A DNA stretch of 64,000 nucleotides from an uncultured Bacteroidales bacterium (GTDB taxonomy: Bacteria; Bacteroidota; Bacteroidia; Bacteroidales; Bacteroidaceae): NCBI GenBank assembly GCA_902781515.1, contig CACZJU010000006.1:27877-91876 (forward strand), given 5' to 3'. A program made the translations under genes and the position numbers. Below are positions 16,839 through 25,980 of the stretch, in pieces. The notes under the pieces were generated by a model. The model ran no database searches, was not told where the DNA came from, and saw only the letters and a list, made by a program, of their open reading frames with translations. How positions within the stretch are numbered: position 1 is the first letter of the stretch; each line of letters opens with the position of its first letter.

Positions 16839-18743
16839 ATGGTAGAATTCAAGGAACTGGGCCTCGGGCAGGAGTTGTTGCAGGCCGTCACAGAACAAGG
16901 TTACGAACATCCGATGCCTGTACAGGAGCAGGTTATTCCCTGGTTATTAGAAAGCGTAGAACGCGATTTAGTGGCTTTGGCACAGACTGGAACGGGCAAG
17001 ACGGCGGCATACGGACTGCCGCTGCTGCAGATGATGGACAGAGAGGTGCGTGGAGAGTTTCCATCTGTGCTTATCTTGAGCCCGACACGCGAGTTGTGCC
17101 TGCAGATTGCAGACGACCTGCAGGGCTTTGCAAAATATATGCCGGAGGTTCGCATATTGGCTGTATATGGCGGTGCAAATATCGAGCCTCAGATTCGTGC
17201 CTTGAAGCATGGGGTGGATATAATAGTGGCTACTCCAGGCCGATTGGTAGATTTGATGGTGCGTAAGAAGGTGGCTGTGCTTGACAATGTGCGTTACCTT
17301 GTCCTTGACGAAGCCGACGAAATGCTTTCTATGGGCTTCCAGGAGGACCTCGACACCATTCTCGAAGGTGTTCCAGAGGAACATCGCACGCTGCTGTTCT
17401 CGGCTACAATGAGCAAGGAGATTGAGCGTATTGCGAAGAAATATCTGCACAATGCCCACGAGATACAGATAGGTAGCAGGAACGAGGGCTCAGAGAATGT
17501 GAACCATATCTACTATATGGTGCAGGCAAAGGATAAGTATCTGGCACTGAAGCGTGTAGTAGATTACTACCCAAGAATATATGCCATCATCTTCTGTCGT
17601 ACACGTATGGAGACGCAGGAGGTTGCCGACTGGCTTATCCGCGACGGATACAATGCCGATGCCCTGCACGGTGAACTGAGTCAGCAGCAGCGCGACCTTA
17701 CGATGCAACGTTTCCGTCAGCATCGCATACAACTGCTTGTGGCTACCGATGTGGCTGCACGTGGACTGGACGTAGATGACCTTACGCATGTCATCAACTA
17801 CGGTCTGCCCGACGATGTGGAGTATTACACTCATCGCAGCGGTCGTACAGGACGTGCAGGAAAGAAAGGTACATCGATAAGCATCGTTCACATCCGCGAG
17901 AAGCACAAAATCAAGCAGATAGAGGATGTGATAAAGAAGGAATTCGTGCGTCAGTCGCTGCCCGAGCCCAAAGAGATATGCGGCAAGCAGCTCTACCACG
18001 TCATCGACGAGATTGAGCGTGTGGAGGTTGACGAGGAGCAGATTGCTCCGTTCATGGAGGATGTGCACAGACGGTGGGCTTGGCTGGAAAAGGACGACAT
18101 CGTGAAACGCATACTCAGTCGTGAGTTCGGACGTTTCCTGCGCTACTATGCCAATGCACCTGAGATTGAGGAGGTCAGCGAGAACAAGGCTAAAGGCGAA
18201 GGGAAAAAGGCGAAGGGAAAGCAAAAGAAGGGTGACCATACAGCCGAAGAAGGCTATACGCGCCTGTTCCTCAGTCTCAGCAAGATAGACGGGTACTTTG
18301 CCAAGGAAATCATAAAACTTATCAACGATAAGGTGAAAGGTCGCAAGGTGGAGATTGGACGCATTGACCTGATGAAGAACATCTCCTTTGTGGAGGTGGC
18401 AGAGGAAGATGCCGACCGCGTAGTGAAGTCGTTGAAGGGACTTCGCGTGAAGGGCAGACCTGTGGTTGTGGATTATGCTGATAGGGGCCCCTCTTCCCGC
18501 TCCCCCCAAAGGGAGGAGAGCTCTACCCCTAAGAGAAAAGAGAGAAAGAAGGAGGATAAGCGGAAGGAAAAGTATCCAACAGACTTTTTCGATGAGCCCA
18601 AAAGCAAGAAGAGCGGAAAGAAAGATAAGAAGGACAAGAAGGGGACTAAACCCAGTCGTGAAGAACGCGGCTACGAAGCACCTCGTGGCAGAAAATACAA
18701 GAAAGAGGACTGGATGAAGTTCCTCCACCCCGAAAAAAAATAA
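16839..18743 (+). CDS. DEAD-box RNA helicase with DbpA-type RNA-binding domain
   Basis: A 634-residue ATP-dependent RNA helicase of the DeaD/CsdA type, acting on structured RNA in ribosome assembly or decay. Motifs in order: AQTGTGKT (48-55), PTRELCLQ, VLDEADEML, LFSATMS, then in domain 2 VATDVAARGLDV and HRSGRTGRAG. Residues about 465-545 form the DbpA RNA-binding domain (YTRLFLSLSKIDGYF to VVVDYADRG). The C-terminus is a Lys/Glu-rich tail. Two low-complexity linkers match dispersed micro-repeats: one around KAKGEGKKAKGK, one at RGPSSRSPQREESS encoded by a GC-rich palindrome (18484-18526). Confidence 0.93.
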   Translation: MVEFKELGLGQELLQAVTEQGYEHPMPVQEQVIPWLLESVERDLVALAQTGTGKTAAYGLPLLQMMDREVRGEFPSVLILSPTRELCLQIADDLQGFAKYMPEVRILAVYGGANIEPQIRALKHGVDIIVATPGRLVDLMVRKKVAVLDNVRYLVLDEADEMLSMGFQEDLDTILEGVPEEHRTLLFSATMSKEIERIAKKYLHNAHEIQIGSRNEGSENVNHIYYMVQAKDKYLALKRVVDYYPRIYAIIFCRTRMETQEVADWLIRDGYNADALHGELSQQQRDLTMQRFRQHRIQLLVATDVAARGLDVDDLTHVINYGLPDDVEYYTHRSGRTGRAGKKGTSISIVHIREKHKIKQIEDVIKKEFVRQSLPEPKEICGKQLYHVIDEIERVEVDEEQIAPFMEDVHRRWAWLEKDDIVKRILSREFGRFLRYYANAPEIEEVSENKAKGEGKKAKGKQKKGDHTAEEGYTRLFLSLSKIDGYFAKEIIKLINDKVKGRKVEIGRIDLMKNISFVEVAEEDADRVVKSLKGLRVKGRPVVVDYADRGPSSRSPQREESSTPKRKERKKEDKRKEKYPTDFFDEPKSKKSGKKDKKDKKGTKPSREERGYEAPRGRKYKKEDWMKFLHPEKK

Positions 18744-18836
18744 CTTCCTTAACTTCTTAGCGAAGCGATAACTTCTTTGACTTCTTTAACTCCTAAGTGA
18801 GTGAAGCGAACGATAACTTCTAAAAAAAATACAACA

Positions 18837-19616
18837 ATGAAAAAGACATTAGTAATTGCAGCAGTTGCGTTAGCAGGACTATTAGTAAGCAACTGTCAGA
18901 AAGAGGCTGCGGAAACATCCCGTAACATCTACATTGCCTTGGGCAACAGTCAGGACAGCGCAAAGGTGGATATCGATGTTCCCACCTATGCCGACCAGAA
19001 TGTAAACATCGCCATCATGGAACAGATGAGCGAGCAGTTCGGAGGCACATACGAAGGCGACTATGCCGACTGTGACTCTTTCGCTCGTTTCTGTGCCCAG
19101 CGTTACATGGATGAAATGAAGAATTTACGCGATGAATTCGAGGATTTCGATATGGGACTGCCCTTCGAGCGTAGCCTGACAGTAAAGAAAGGCTACGAGA
19201 CCGACAAATTGGTAACCTATAATGTTCAGACCTACGAATTCAGCGGTGGAGCACACGGCGGCACTGCCTCCTACGGTCTTACTTTCCGCAAGAGCGACGG
19301 TCGTCTGATGGGTGAGAACACATTGCTCGCCGTTCGTCCCGATGCTGTTGAATGGAACGAAATGCTGAAGCACGGACTGATGGAATACTTCGAGGTGAAG
19401 AACGAAACAGACCTCGAAGCCTGTCTGCAGGGAGTGGAGATGTACGACATTCCAATGCCCGCATGTGGAGTCAGCTACGGTCCCAACGGCATGGACTTCG
19501 TGTATCAGCAGTACGAGGTTGCCTGCTATGCTGCAGGACTGCCCAGCTTCACTATTCCTTACGACAAGCTGAAGCCTTGTCTTAACGTCACAGGCCGCAG
19601 ACTGGTGGAGGAGTAA
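18837..19616 (+). CDS. Lipoprotein with RsiV-like DUF4163/DUF3298 domains
   Basis: A 259-residue protein starting at ATG 18837 (MKKTLVIAAVALAG), with a lipobox-like VSNC at the end of the leader; the Asn at -1 is unusual but seen in Bacteroidetes. The body fits the PdaC/RsiV-type pair: a DUF4163-like first half and a DUF3298-like second half with EFSGGAHGG and SYGLTFRKSDGRL. These domains occur in Bacillus RsiV, which binds lysozyme, and in many envelope proteins of unknown role. The upstream gap has tandem TAACTTCTT repeats. DUF2147 follows 27 bases later. Confidence 0.75.
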   Translation: MKKTLVIAAVALAGLLVSNCQKEAAETSRNIYIALGNSQDSAKVDIDVPTYADQNVNIAIMEQMSEQFGGTYEGDYADCDSFARFCAQRYMDEMKNLRDEFEDFDMGLPFERSLTVKKGYETDKLVTYNVQTYEFSGGAHGGTASYGLTFRKSDGRLMGENTLLAVRPDAVEWNEMLKHGLMEYFEVKNETDLEACLQGVEMYDIPMPACGVSYGPNGMDFVYQQYEVACYAAGLPSFTIPYDKLKPCLNVTGRRLVEE

Positions 19617-19643
19617 AAAATGAAAGAATGAAAGAATGAAGAA

Positions 19644-20084
19644 ATGAAAAAGTTCTTATTAATGCTGGTGTGTAGCTTGATGAGCTTCGCCAGCACGTAT
19701 GCACAACAGAAAGCCGACGACATCGTTGGTGTTTACAAAGTTGTCAACGGTGATGACAACTCAAAAGTGGAAATCCGCAAGAACGGCAACGGCTATCGCG
19801 GACAGGTGATATGGTTGGAGAACATGAAGAACAAGGACGGCAGTCCACGCACAGATGCCAAGAACCCGGATGTGTCGAAGCGCAGCACTCCGTCCGATAA
19901 AATCGTGCTTTTCGAGAAGCTCACCTTCAACGCAGAGAAGGGTGAATGGGGCAACGGAAAGATCTACGATCCTACTCGCGGAAAGTTCTTCAATGTGAAG
20001 ATGTCGTTCAAGGATGCCAAGACTCTGAAAATCACTGGTTCTCTCGGTCCCTTCTCCAAGACCGTCTATTGGACCAAACTCTAA
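19644..20084 (+). CDS. Secreted DUF2147 protein
   Basis: A 146-residue exported protein with signal peptide 1-20 (ending TYAQQ) and one DUF2147 domain: DDIVGVYKV, VEIRKNGNGYRGQVIWLE, GKIYDPTRGKFFNVKM and ending TVYWTKL. The family is a small beta-barrel of unknown function, common in the Bacteroidetes envelope. It probably shares a transcript with the DUF3298 lipoprotein. Confidence 0.85.
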   Translation: MKKFLLMLVCSLMSFASTYAQQKADDIVGVYKVVNGDDNSKVEIRKNGNGYRGQVIWLENMKNKDGSPRTDAKNPDVSKRSTPSDKIVLFEKLTFNAEKGEWGNGKIYDPTRGKFFNVKMSFKDAKTLKITGSLGPFSKTVYWTKL

Positions 20085-20110
20085 ACCCACAGAATACCTA
20101 CTTTTGATTA

Positions 20111-20141
20111 TTGTGTGCATGCGCAGAATGTTGTAATTTTG
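20111..20141 (+). promoter_or_regulatory. Promoter of feoAB, near-leaderless
   Basis: TTG (20111-20113), 20 bases, TAATTTTG (20134-20141). The ATG begins at 20146, so the message probably starts within a base or two of the start codon. Confidence 0.7.
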
Positions 20142-20145
20142 CAAC

Positions 20146-22500
20146 ATGAAACTAAGTGAACTGAAAATAGGACAGTCGGCCTGCATAGTAAATGTAGGCG
20201 GTGAAGGAGCATTGCGACAGCATCTGCTTGACATGGGCATGATACCCGGAGCAGAGCTGACGCTGGTACAGTTTGCCCCTATGGGCGACCCGATGGAAGT
20301 GCGCATTCATGGCTACGAGCTCACCCTGCGCATCGCCGAGGCCCAGGAGATAGAAGTCACCCTATTGGTAGAAAAGGGTTCAGAAGCATCCCCCTCCTCT
20401 TGGGAGGGGATAGGGGTAGGCCTTAAAGAAGAGCACCCCGGTTTGGGTGAAGGCGGTCACTACCACGATGAATCGCCGGAGGCACATACCAAGCCACTGC
20501 CCTCAAGTCAGCGACTGACATTTGCCCTGGCTGGCAACCAGAACTGCGGAAAGACAACCCTCTTCAACCAGCTCACAGGTGCCAACCAGCATGTGGGCAA
20601 CTTCCCAGGCGTTACCGTAGAACATAAATATGGCACCATAAAGGGGCATCCCGAGGCACAGGTTATCGACCTGCCCGGCATCTACAGCCTCTCTCCCTAC
20701 ACGAGCGAAGAGGTGGTAAGCCGCCGCTACATCCTCGACGAGCATCCCACAGCGATAATAAACATTGTTGATGCCACCAACATCGAGCGCAACCTCTACC
20801 TCACGCTGCAACTGATGGAGTTGGGCGTGCCGATGGTGATTGCACTGAACATCATGGACGAGCTCGAAGCCAATGGTGGTACGGTGCGCATCAACCGCAT
20901 GGAGTCTCTGCTTGGAGTTCCCGTAGTGCCCATATCGGCAATGAAGAACGAAGGTGTTGACGAGCTTATAGAACACGCCCTCCACATCGCTCGCTATCAG
21001 GAACGTCCACAGCGACAGGACTTCTGTCATCCCGATGACCACGGAGGCGCTGTTCACCGCTGTCTGCATGCCATCATGCACCTCACCGAAGACCACTGCC
21101 AGCGCATAAACATGCCGCTGCGCTTTGCTGCCTGCAAACTGGCAGAGGGCGATAAGATGGTGGCTGACGCACTGGAACTGACGCAGAACGAACGCGAGAC
21201 GGTGGAACATATCATCGTGCAGATGGAGCAGGAACGCGGTCTCGACCGTCAGGCAGCCATTGCCGACATGCGTTTCCAGTTCATCGAGGCCGTTACCCGT
21301 CAGGCCGTTGTCAAGCCTCTCGAAAGCCGCGAACACATCCGCAGCCGCCGTATCGACCGTGTTCTCACAGGTCGCTGGACTGCCCTGCCCTCCTTCATCG
21401 TCATCATGGGACTGGTGTTCTACCTCACGTTCTCCAGCGTAGGCGTGTGGCTGCAAGACATGTTCCAGGCAGGTGTCGATTGGTTCACTGAAGTCAGCGA
21501 TCAGGCTCTCACCAACTGGAATATAGCCCCTGCCGTCCATTCGCTCATCATCGATGGTGTATATAACGGCGTAGGCACCGTTCTCGTCTTCCTGCCGCTC
21601 ATCGTGTGCCTGTTCTTCTTCCTCAGTATGCTTGAGGACACAGGCTACATGGCTCGCATAGCCTTCGTGACCGACAAACTCCTGCGCCGCCTGGGTCTCT
21701 CAGGCCGCAGCATAGTACCCCTGCTCATAGGTTTCGGCTGCTCTGTGCCCAGCGTAATGGCAAGCCGTACCCTTCCCAGTGAGCGCGACCGTCGTATGAC
21801 CATCCTGCTCACCCCCTTCATGTCGTGCACAGCCAAGATTCCCATCTATGCATTCTTCGCCGCAGCCTTCTTCCCACACCATGCCGGTCTGGTCATGGCT
21901 TCGCTCTATGCCATTGGCATCCTTGTGGGCATCGTTATGGCTCTGGTGCTGAAACGCACGATGTTCCGAGGCGAACCTGTGCCCTTCGTGATGGAACTCC
22001 CCAACTACCGCCTGCCACTGGCGAAGAACGTGCTGCGACTGCTTTGGGACAAGGCGCGCGACTTCCTGCAGCGCGCCTTCACAGTCATCTTCCTTGCAAG
22101 CATCGTAGTGTGGTTCCTGCAGACCTTCGACTTCCACATGCAGATGGTCAGCGATGCCCACGACTCCATGCTGGCTGCAGTGGCAGGCGTCATTGCCCCC
22201 TTGTTCCAACCCCTCGGACTTGGCGACTGGCGTATCGTTACAGCCCTTGTCAGCGGTTTTATGGCTAAGGAGACTGTCGTCAGCACACTCGGAGCTCTGT
22301 TTGGTGAGGCAACCCTCACTGCCATCTTCAGTCCTGTTGTCATCTACGCTCTGCTGGTCTTCTGCCTGCTCTACACACCCTGCGTAGCAGCCATCGCCAC
22401 CATCCGTCGCGAGCTCGGCGGTCGCTGGGCAACCTTCGTCGTCGCCATGCAGTGCCTCATCGCCTGGCTCTGCGCCTACCTCGTCATCCTCATTGCATGA
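20146..22500 (+). CDS. feoB: Ferrous iron transporter FeoA-FeoB fusion
   Basis: A 784-residue protein. Residues 1-71 are a FeoA SH3-like domain (KLSELKIGQSACIV, LLDMGMIPGAEL). About 128-300 are the G-protein domain: G1 GNQNCGKTT, G3 DLPGIYSL, G4 NIMD. The rest is the membrane permease with Gate motifs (GFGCSVPSVMASR, FMSCTAKIPIYAFF). It imports Fe(II) across the inner membrane, driven or gated by GTP. FeoAB fusions are usual in Bacteroidetes. The linker between FeoA and the G domain (about 82-125) includes residues encoded by a GC-rich palindromic micro-repeat (20387-20421). The stop overlaps the next gene by ATGA. Confidence 0.96.
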   Translation: MKLSELKIGQSACIVNVGGEGALRQHLLDMGMIPGAELTLVQFAPMGDPMEVRIHGYELTLRIAEAQEIEVTLLVEKGSEASPSSWEGIGVGLKEEHPGLGEGGHYHDESPEAHTKPLPSSQRLTFALAGNQNCGKTTLFNQLTGANQHVGNFPGVTVEHKYGTIKGHPEAQVIDLPGIYSLSPYTSEEVVSRRYILDEHPTAIINIVDATNIERNLYLTLQLMELGVPMVIALNIMDELEANGGTVRINRMESLLGVPVVPISAMKNEGVDELIEHALHIARYQERPQRQDFCHPDDHGGAVHRCLHAIMHLTEDHCQRINMPLRFAACKLAEGDKMVADALELTQNERETVEHIIVQMEQERGLDRQAAIADMRFQFIEAVTRQAVVKPLESREHIRSRRIDRVLTGRWTALPSFIVIMGLVFYLTFSSVGVWLQDMFQAGVDWFTEVSDQALTNWNIAPAVHSLIIDGVYNGVGTVLVFLPLIVCLFFFLSMLEDTGYMARIAFVTDKLLRRLGLSGRSIVPLLIGFGCSVPSVMASRTLPSERDRRMTILLTPFMSCTAKIPIYAFFAAAFFPHHAGLVMASLYAIGILVGIVMALVLKRTMFRGEPVPFVMELPNYRLPLAKNVLRLLWDKARDFLQRAFTVIFLASIVVWFLQTFDFHMQMVSDAHDSMLAAVAGVIAPLFQPLGLGDWRIVTALVSGFMAKETVVSTLGALFGEATLTAIFSPVVIYALLVFCLLYTPCVAAIATIRRELGGRWATFVVAMQCLIAWLCAYLVILIA

Positions 22501-22640
22501 ACCTCCAAAGCATAATCCTCCTAACCATTGTCCTCGGTGCTTTCGCCATAGTTGGCTACCGCTACATCCGTCGCCAGAAGAAGAGCGGCGGCTGCGGCTC
22601 CTGCAACTGCGGCTGCTCCGACTGCTCCACCTGCCACTAA
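22497..22640 (+). CDS. FeoB-associated Cys-rich membrane protein
   Basis: A 47-residue protein translated from ATG 22497, overlapping the feoB stop in ATGA, so translation is coupled. It has one N-terminal helix (SIILLTIVLGAFAIVGYRYI) and a tail GGCGSCNCGCSDCSTCH with six Cys that could bind iron or zinc. Small Cys-rich proteins of this kind regularly follow FeoB in Bacteroidetes and are thought to assist Fe(II) uptake. Confidence 0.85.
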   Translation: MNLQSIILLTIVLGAFAIVGYRYIRRQKKSGGCGSCNCGCSDCSTCH

Positions 22641-22665
22641 GCACAAGGCCTAGACCTTATTGCCA

Positions 22666-22681
22666 TAAGACCTAGGTCTTA
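22666..22681. repeat. 16-bp perfect palindrome TAAGACCTAGGTCTTA
   Basis: A perfect dyad just after the Fe-transport genes. Related words (AGGCCTAGACCTTA, GCATAAGCCGTAGAGGTTA) sit on each side in a CATAAG-spaced series. It could act as a terminator or protein site, but no T-run follows. Confidence 0.6.
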
Positions 22682-22705
22682 TTGGCATAAGCCGTAGAGG
22701 TTATC

Positions 22706-23024
22706 GGCGCGTCGCCGCGTCGCCGCGTCGCCGTGTCATTCGCACACGCGTTATCACATTATCACATTATCACATTATCACATTATCATTTATAAAAAAT
22801 CAATTATCATAGACTACAGAGATTATACTATATTATATATTATTATTAATAATATATAATATAAAATATATAATTATAATATGTAAGTATAAAATACTAC
22901 ATCCACCATATGAAAATGAGTAATGATAACGTGATAATGTGATAATGCGATAATGCCATATCACTTTTTTGGTACAATGATGCAATGAATAATACAAATG
23001 CCGCTGCGACGCGGTGACGCGCCG
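22706..23024. repeat. Large nested inverted repeat with an AT-rich centre
   Basis: The outer arms are GC-rich: 22706-22737 (GGCGCGTCGCCGCGTCGCCG and on) and 23000-23024, whose complement reads GGCGCGTCACCGCGTCGCAG. Inside are TTATCACA tandem units (22751-22788) opposite GTGATAAT units (22924-22956). The centre (about 22830-22885) is almost pure A/T with TATATTATTATTAATAATAT. The three layers are symmetric, about 320 bases in all. No gene is present. Confidence 0.85.
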
Positions 23025-23087
23025 TTGTTTTTGTTATTGTATTCAAGACCGAAGAAAGGGTCTTTGTGAGTTAATATCGAAAACGAA

Positions 23088-23114
23088 AAAGCCCACGGCA
23101 GTGCCGCAGGCTTT
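23088..23114 (-). terminator. Terminator of the small-peptide operon
   Basis: Minus strand: a 12-bp stem AAAGCCTGCGGC / GCCGTGGGCTTT with two wobbles and an ACT loop, then TTTTTCGTTTT, 23 bases past the stop of the 54-residue gene. Confidence 0.88.
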
Positions 23115-23136
23115 TAGGTATTAGTACTTGTGGACG

Positions 23137-23301
23137 TTACTCCACGTCGAAGTCGTTATCATCTCCCCACAGGTCCCAGCCTTGGTCTTTCTTAGCCAAG
23201 TCTGTACCATTACCTTGAGAACCTACCATAATAGTTTGGCAGATAGCTTTGCTATCAAGATGAACCACTTTGATTTCTGGAATAATATATGTCTTTTTCA
23301 T
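23137..23301 (-). CDS. 54-residue conserved-type small peptide
   Basis: Starts at ATG 23301 and reads MKKTYIIPEIKVVHL, then DSKAICQTIMVGSQGNG and an acidic end (DLWGDDNDFDVE). The opening MKKxYxxPExxV is shared by many tiny Prevotella/Bacteroides proteins of unknown role. It has no signal peptide. A very strong Shine-Dalgarno AAAGGAGGA (23309-23317) precedes it, unusual in this phylum. It lies 18 bases after the 886-residue secreted protein and before the shared terminator, so the two form an operon. A precursor peptide or partner protein is possible; function is unknown. Confidence 0.8.
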   Translation of the reverse strand: MKKTYIIPEIKVVHLDSKAICQTIMVGSQGNGTDLAKKDQGWDLWGDDNDFDVE

Positions 23302-23319
23302 AGTCGTATCCTCCTTTCT

Positions 23320-25980
23320 TTACTTTATGATTACCTTTTTACCGTTCTTGATGTAAAGTCCCTTCGTAGGCTTTGTTACACGCTGACCTGCGATGTTGTA
23401 GATAGCATTCTCCATTTTCAATTCTCCATTTTCAATTTGAGAGATACCATCCACATCCTCAAATGAGAAGACAAGACCTTTGACGCCAGCAGAAAGTTGA
23501 CTTGCAAGCATATAAGCCTTGAAGCCAGCAAGGTTACCTGCAGCCTTCGGGAAGAGACCTACAGCCGTTCCGCCATATTGCTGTTGAAGCGTATAAGCCT
23601 CATTGTCGTCAAAAGCTGTTGTTGCAATAACACCGCTCAATTTATTAGATGAACTTACATCAGTACCACCAGTTGTGATGTTGAAATTGTAGGTGGTGGC
23701 TTTATCGATGTTTTCTGCATAAAGGATGACTGGCGTTTCGGCAGGAATAGTTGTAGGAATCTCTGTCAATGTGGCCTCCGTAGATGTAAGAGCGCTAACA
23801 TAGTAAGCCTTCACACCCGAAGGAATCGTCAGTGCAACAGGGCTATACAAAGTAGCATATTTGACGGCAGAAATAGTCACAGGAAGAGAAGTAATTTTTT
23901 CCAAAGTAAAACTATTGTTATCGTTCCAGTAATCGGCTTGCGTGTTTCTATCTGCATTACTGTTATCGACACCTGTAGAATAAAGGTAAGTATTATTATA
24001 GTCACCTCCATCATTACACATAATACTCAATTGTCCCAAATTACCATTTACAGCTTTTACAAATGTAAATGTGCTTCCAGCCGTACCTACATTTCCCATT
24101 TCACGCACATTATTCACAGAAAGACCTTTAGAATAAGAAATAAGATGTGAACCACCATCAACTAAAAATATTGTTTCCTTGTCCTTTGTTGTTGTAAACG
24201 TCATTCTAGAACCACCATCAACTGCTTTTAAACTTGCATTTGCACTTAAAATGCTATTAATACGCCAGAATGAATTTGCAGCAGGAATATTAACAGTGCT
24301 TTCAGCAAGATAACTAGAATAAAGTGAAACGAGAGAAAGATAATCACTCTTATCGTAAGAATCCTTAGACGTTGTTGCAAATGTATTTAGATCAGTATAA
24401 CCATCTGAAGACGTTGTAGGATAACCCAATACACCATCACGAGAATTGTTTAATTTTGTTCCAATAGCATTCTCTGAGAAATATGCTAAAACTAAATCTG
24501 TATATGACTGCTCTGGAACATAAGTAACAGTAATTGTGTTGTCAGCAATTGAAATGGTTGTTTCATCTGTGTCGTAACCGTCAAGATCTGATGACTGTGC
24601 GGTAAAGTTAGAAGTGGAAATTTCCGTATCTTTTGTAAAAGCATAGAAACCACCATTATAAACAACTTTATTTCCTGTATATCCATCAAGGGTGCAGGTA
24701 AGTGTTGGAGAAAGACCTAATGGGTCATCTATTACAACATTATATATATCATAACTGCTGCTAGCATCTACAAAAGTCCAGTAGTTGCCAGAACCAGATG
24801 TGTTTCTATATGATATAGCCCTCATAGGATTTGAATTGGAATAGGCAGCAGCGGTGTTATATGCGTATGCATTTGCTTGCGTTGAGGAGTTTGGTGAATG
24901 AAAATCATTAAAGTAGAAATAACCATAACCATCGGTATACCCATTAACATATGCACTTGACAAAGTTATTGGATCATAACTTTTACTATCATTGGCAATT
25001 GGCTTTCCGATAGATGATGTCACAGTTGGTGTATAACCATTTGCTGTTACCTTCCAAAGCTGCTTTGCAGTAGTTTCATCGTTCAGTAGTGCGGCATAGC
25101 CATAGTTTGTGAGGTTTTCATCATATAACATATAATTGCTGTAAGCCTTACCTTTTATATAGTAATAACCATCACTTGGATATATAACTGTTGACCAAAG
25201 CGTATTTAAGGCATTTGTTGCATCTGTTGTAAACGTATTCTGAGTTGACAATCCGTTAATAGTTGTCTCAAATGTTGTTACACCTTCAGAAGTTGGATAT
25301 CCAATGATACCGTTATATGCTGGTGTATTATCTTCTAGGAATAACGATTTCAAATCAGCAATTGGCACACCTGCTGATTGCATCTCAGAAAACGACAGCT
25401 TATAGAATTCTGCTCCACCATATTGATAATTGTTATCCCAAAAGTTTACAGTAGCCCCATTGCGTCCTGTATCTGACCAAAGTCCCCAAGCATACGAAGT
25501 CGCAACACTCGGTGATATATTTTTCGGACTACCTGCCGTAGAATAACTTTTAGCATTTGCATTAGTGTTATTGGTAATAACCCATTTGTAATAATTCAAA
25601 TTATCTACAGGGTCTCCCGTCGTTCCAACAGGTAACGAGGTGGAACCTAAAGCTAGGCGTCCATCTGTTTGGTTACTACTTTTTGTATTATTTGTAGCAT
25701 ATACATATTTACCTGATGAGACTTCTTTTATATACCAAACATCACCGCTTTTTTCAAATTTGAAAACTCCCGCATTTGATTCGTCTCCATTGATATAAGG
25801 GTCACTTGAGGTCGCATGTCCACCATCAAGTGTTAGATCTGATTTTACCCAGTTTATGCAATTAAATCTAAAGCGCAACTTGTAATAGCGTCCGTCTTGA
25901 ACCTCCGTAACAGCGGTTGCAGCCCATGCTCCGCTGACACTTGTCAACAAAGCGAAAAATAAAAGTAATAATTTTCTCAT
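23320..25980 (-). CDS. Large secreted protein with Prevotella C-terminal tail
   Basis: An 886-residue exported protein, signal peptide 1-20 (MRKLLLLFFALLTSVSGAWA). The first half shows ricin-like/lectin-like phrases (VQDGRYYKLRF, EVSSGKYVYATN, YYIKGKAYSNYMLYDE) typical of large Bacteroidales surface proteins that use YYxI/GxYxY repeats. It is Ser/Thr/Asn-rich. The end reads GISQIENGELKMENA, then NIAGQRVTKPTKGLYIKNGK, a possible type IX sorting tail; the ENGELKMEN part is encoded by an AT-rich micro-repeat. No catalytic motif is seen. It has a 255-base structured leader and is co-transcribed with the 54-residue peptide. Confidence 0.7.
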   Translation of the reverse strand: MRKLLLLFFALLTSVSGAWAATAVTEVQDGRYYKLRFRFNCINWVKSDLTLDGGHATSSDPYINGDESNAGVFKFEKSGDVWYIKEVSSGKYVYATNNTKSSNQTDGRLALGSTSLPVGTTGDPVDNLNYYKWVITNNTNANAKSYSTAGSPKNISPSVATSYAWGLWSDTGRNGATVNFWDNNYQYGGAEFYKLSFSEMQSAGVPIADLKSLFLEDNTPAYNGIIGYPTSEGVTTFETTINGLSTQNTFTTDATNALNTLWSTVIYPSDGYYYIKGKAYSNYMLYDENLTNYGYAALLNDETTAKQLWKVTANGYTPTVTSSIGKPIANDSKSYDPITLSSAYVNGYTDGYGYFYFNDFHSPNSSTQANAYAYNTAAAYSNSNPMRAISYRNTSGSGNYWTFVDASSSYDIYNVVIDDPLGLSPTLTCTLDGYTGNKVVYNGGFYAFTKDTEISTSNFTAQSSDLDGYDTDETTISIADNTITVTYVPEQSYTDLVLAYFSENAIGTKLNNSRDGVLGYPTTSSDGYTDLNTFATTSKDSYDKSDYLSLVSLYSSYLAESTVNIPAANSFWRINSILSANASLKAVDGGSRMTFTTTKDKETIFLVDGGSHLISYSKGLSVNNVREMGNVGTAGSTFTFVKAVNGNLGQLSIMCNDGGDYNNTYLYSTGVDNSNADRNTQADYWNDNNSFTLEKITSLPVTISAVKYATLYSPVALTIPSGVKAYYVSALTSTEATLTEIPTTIPAETPVILYAENIDKATTYNFNITTGGTDVSSSNKLSGVIATTAFDDNEAYTLQQQYGGTAVGLFPKAAGNLAGFKAYMLASQLSAGVKGLVFSFEDVDGISQIENGELKMENAIYNIAGQRVTKPTKGLYIKNGKKVIIK

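Noticed and set aside
17490-18728. 412-codon minus-strand frame under the helicase
   Set aside because: Antisense shadow of the DEAD-box helicase with low-complexity leucine-rich sequence and no family resemblance.
20503-22644. Long minus-strand frames under feoB
   Set aside because: Shadows of the FeoB frame; the plus strand carries all G-protein and Gate motifs.
22751-22956. CRISPR or insertion-sequence ends
   Set aside because: The TTATCACA units are direct tandem repeats without unique spacers; no transposase frame lies within the inverted arms.
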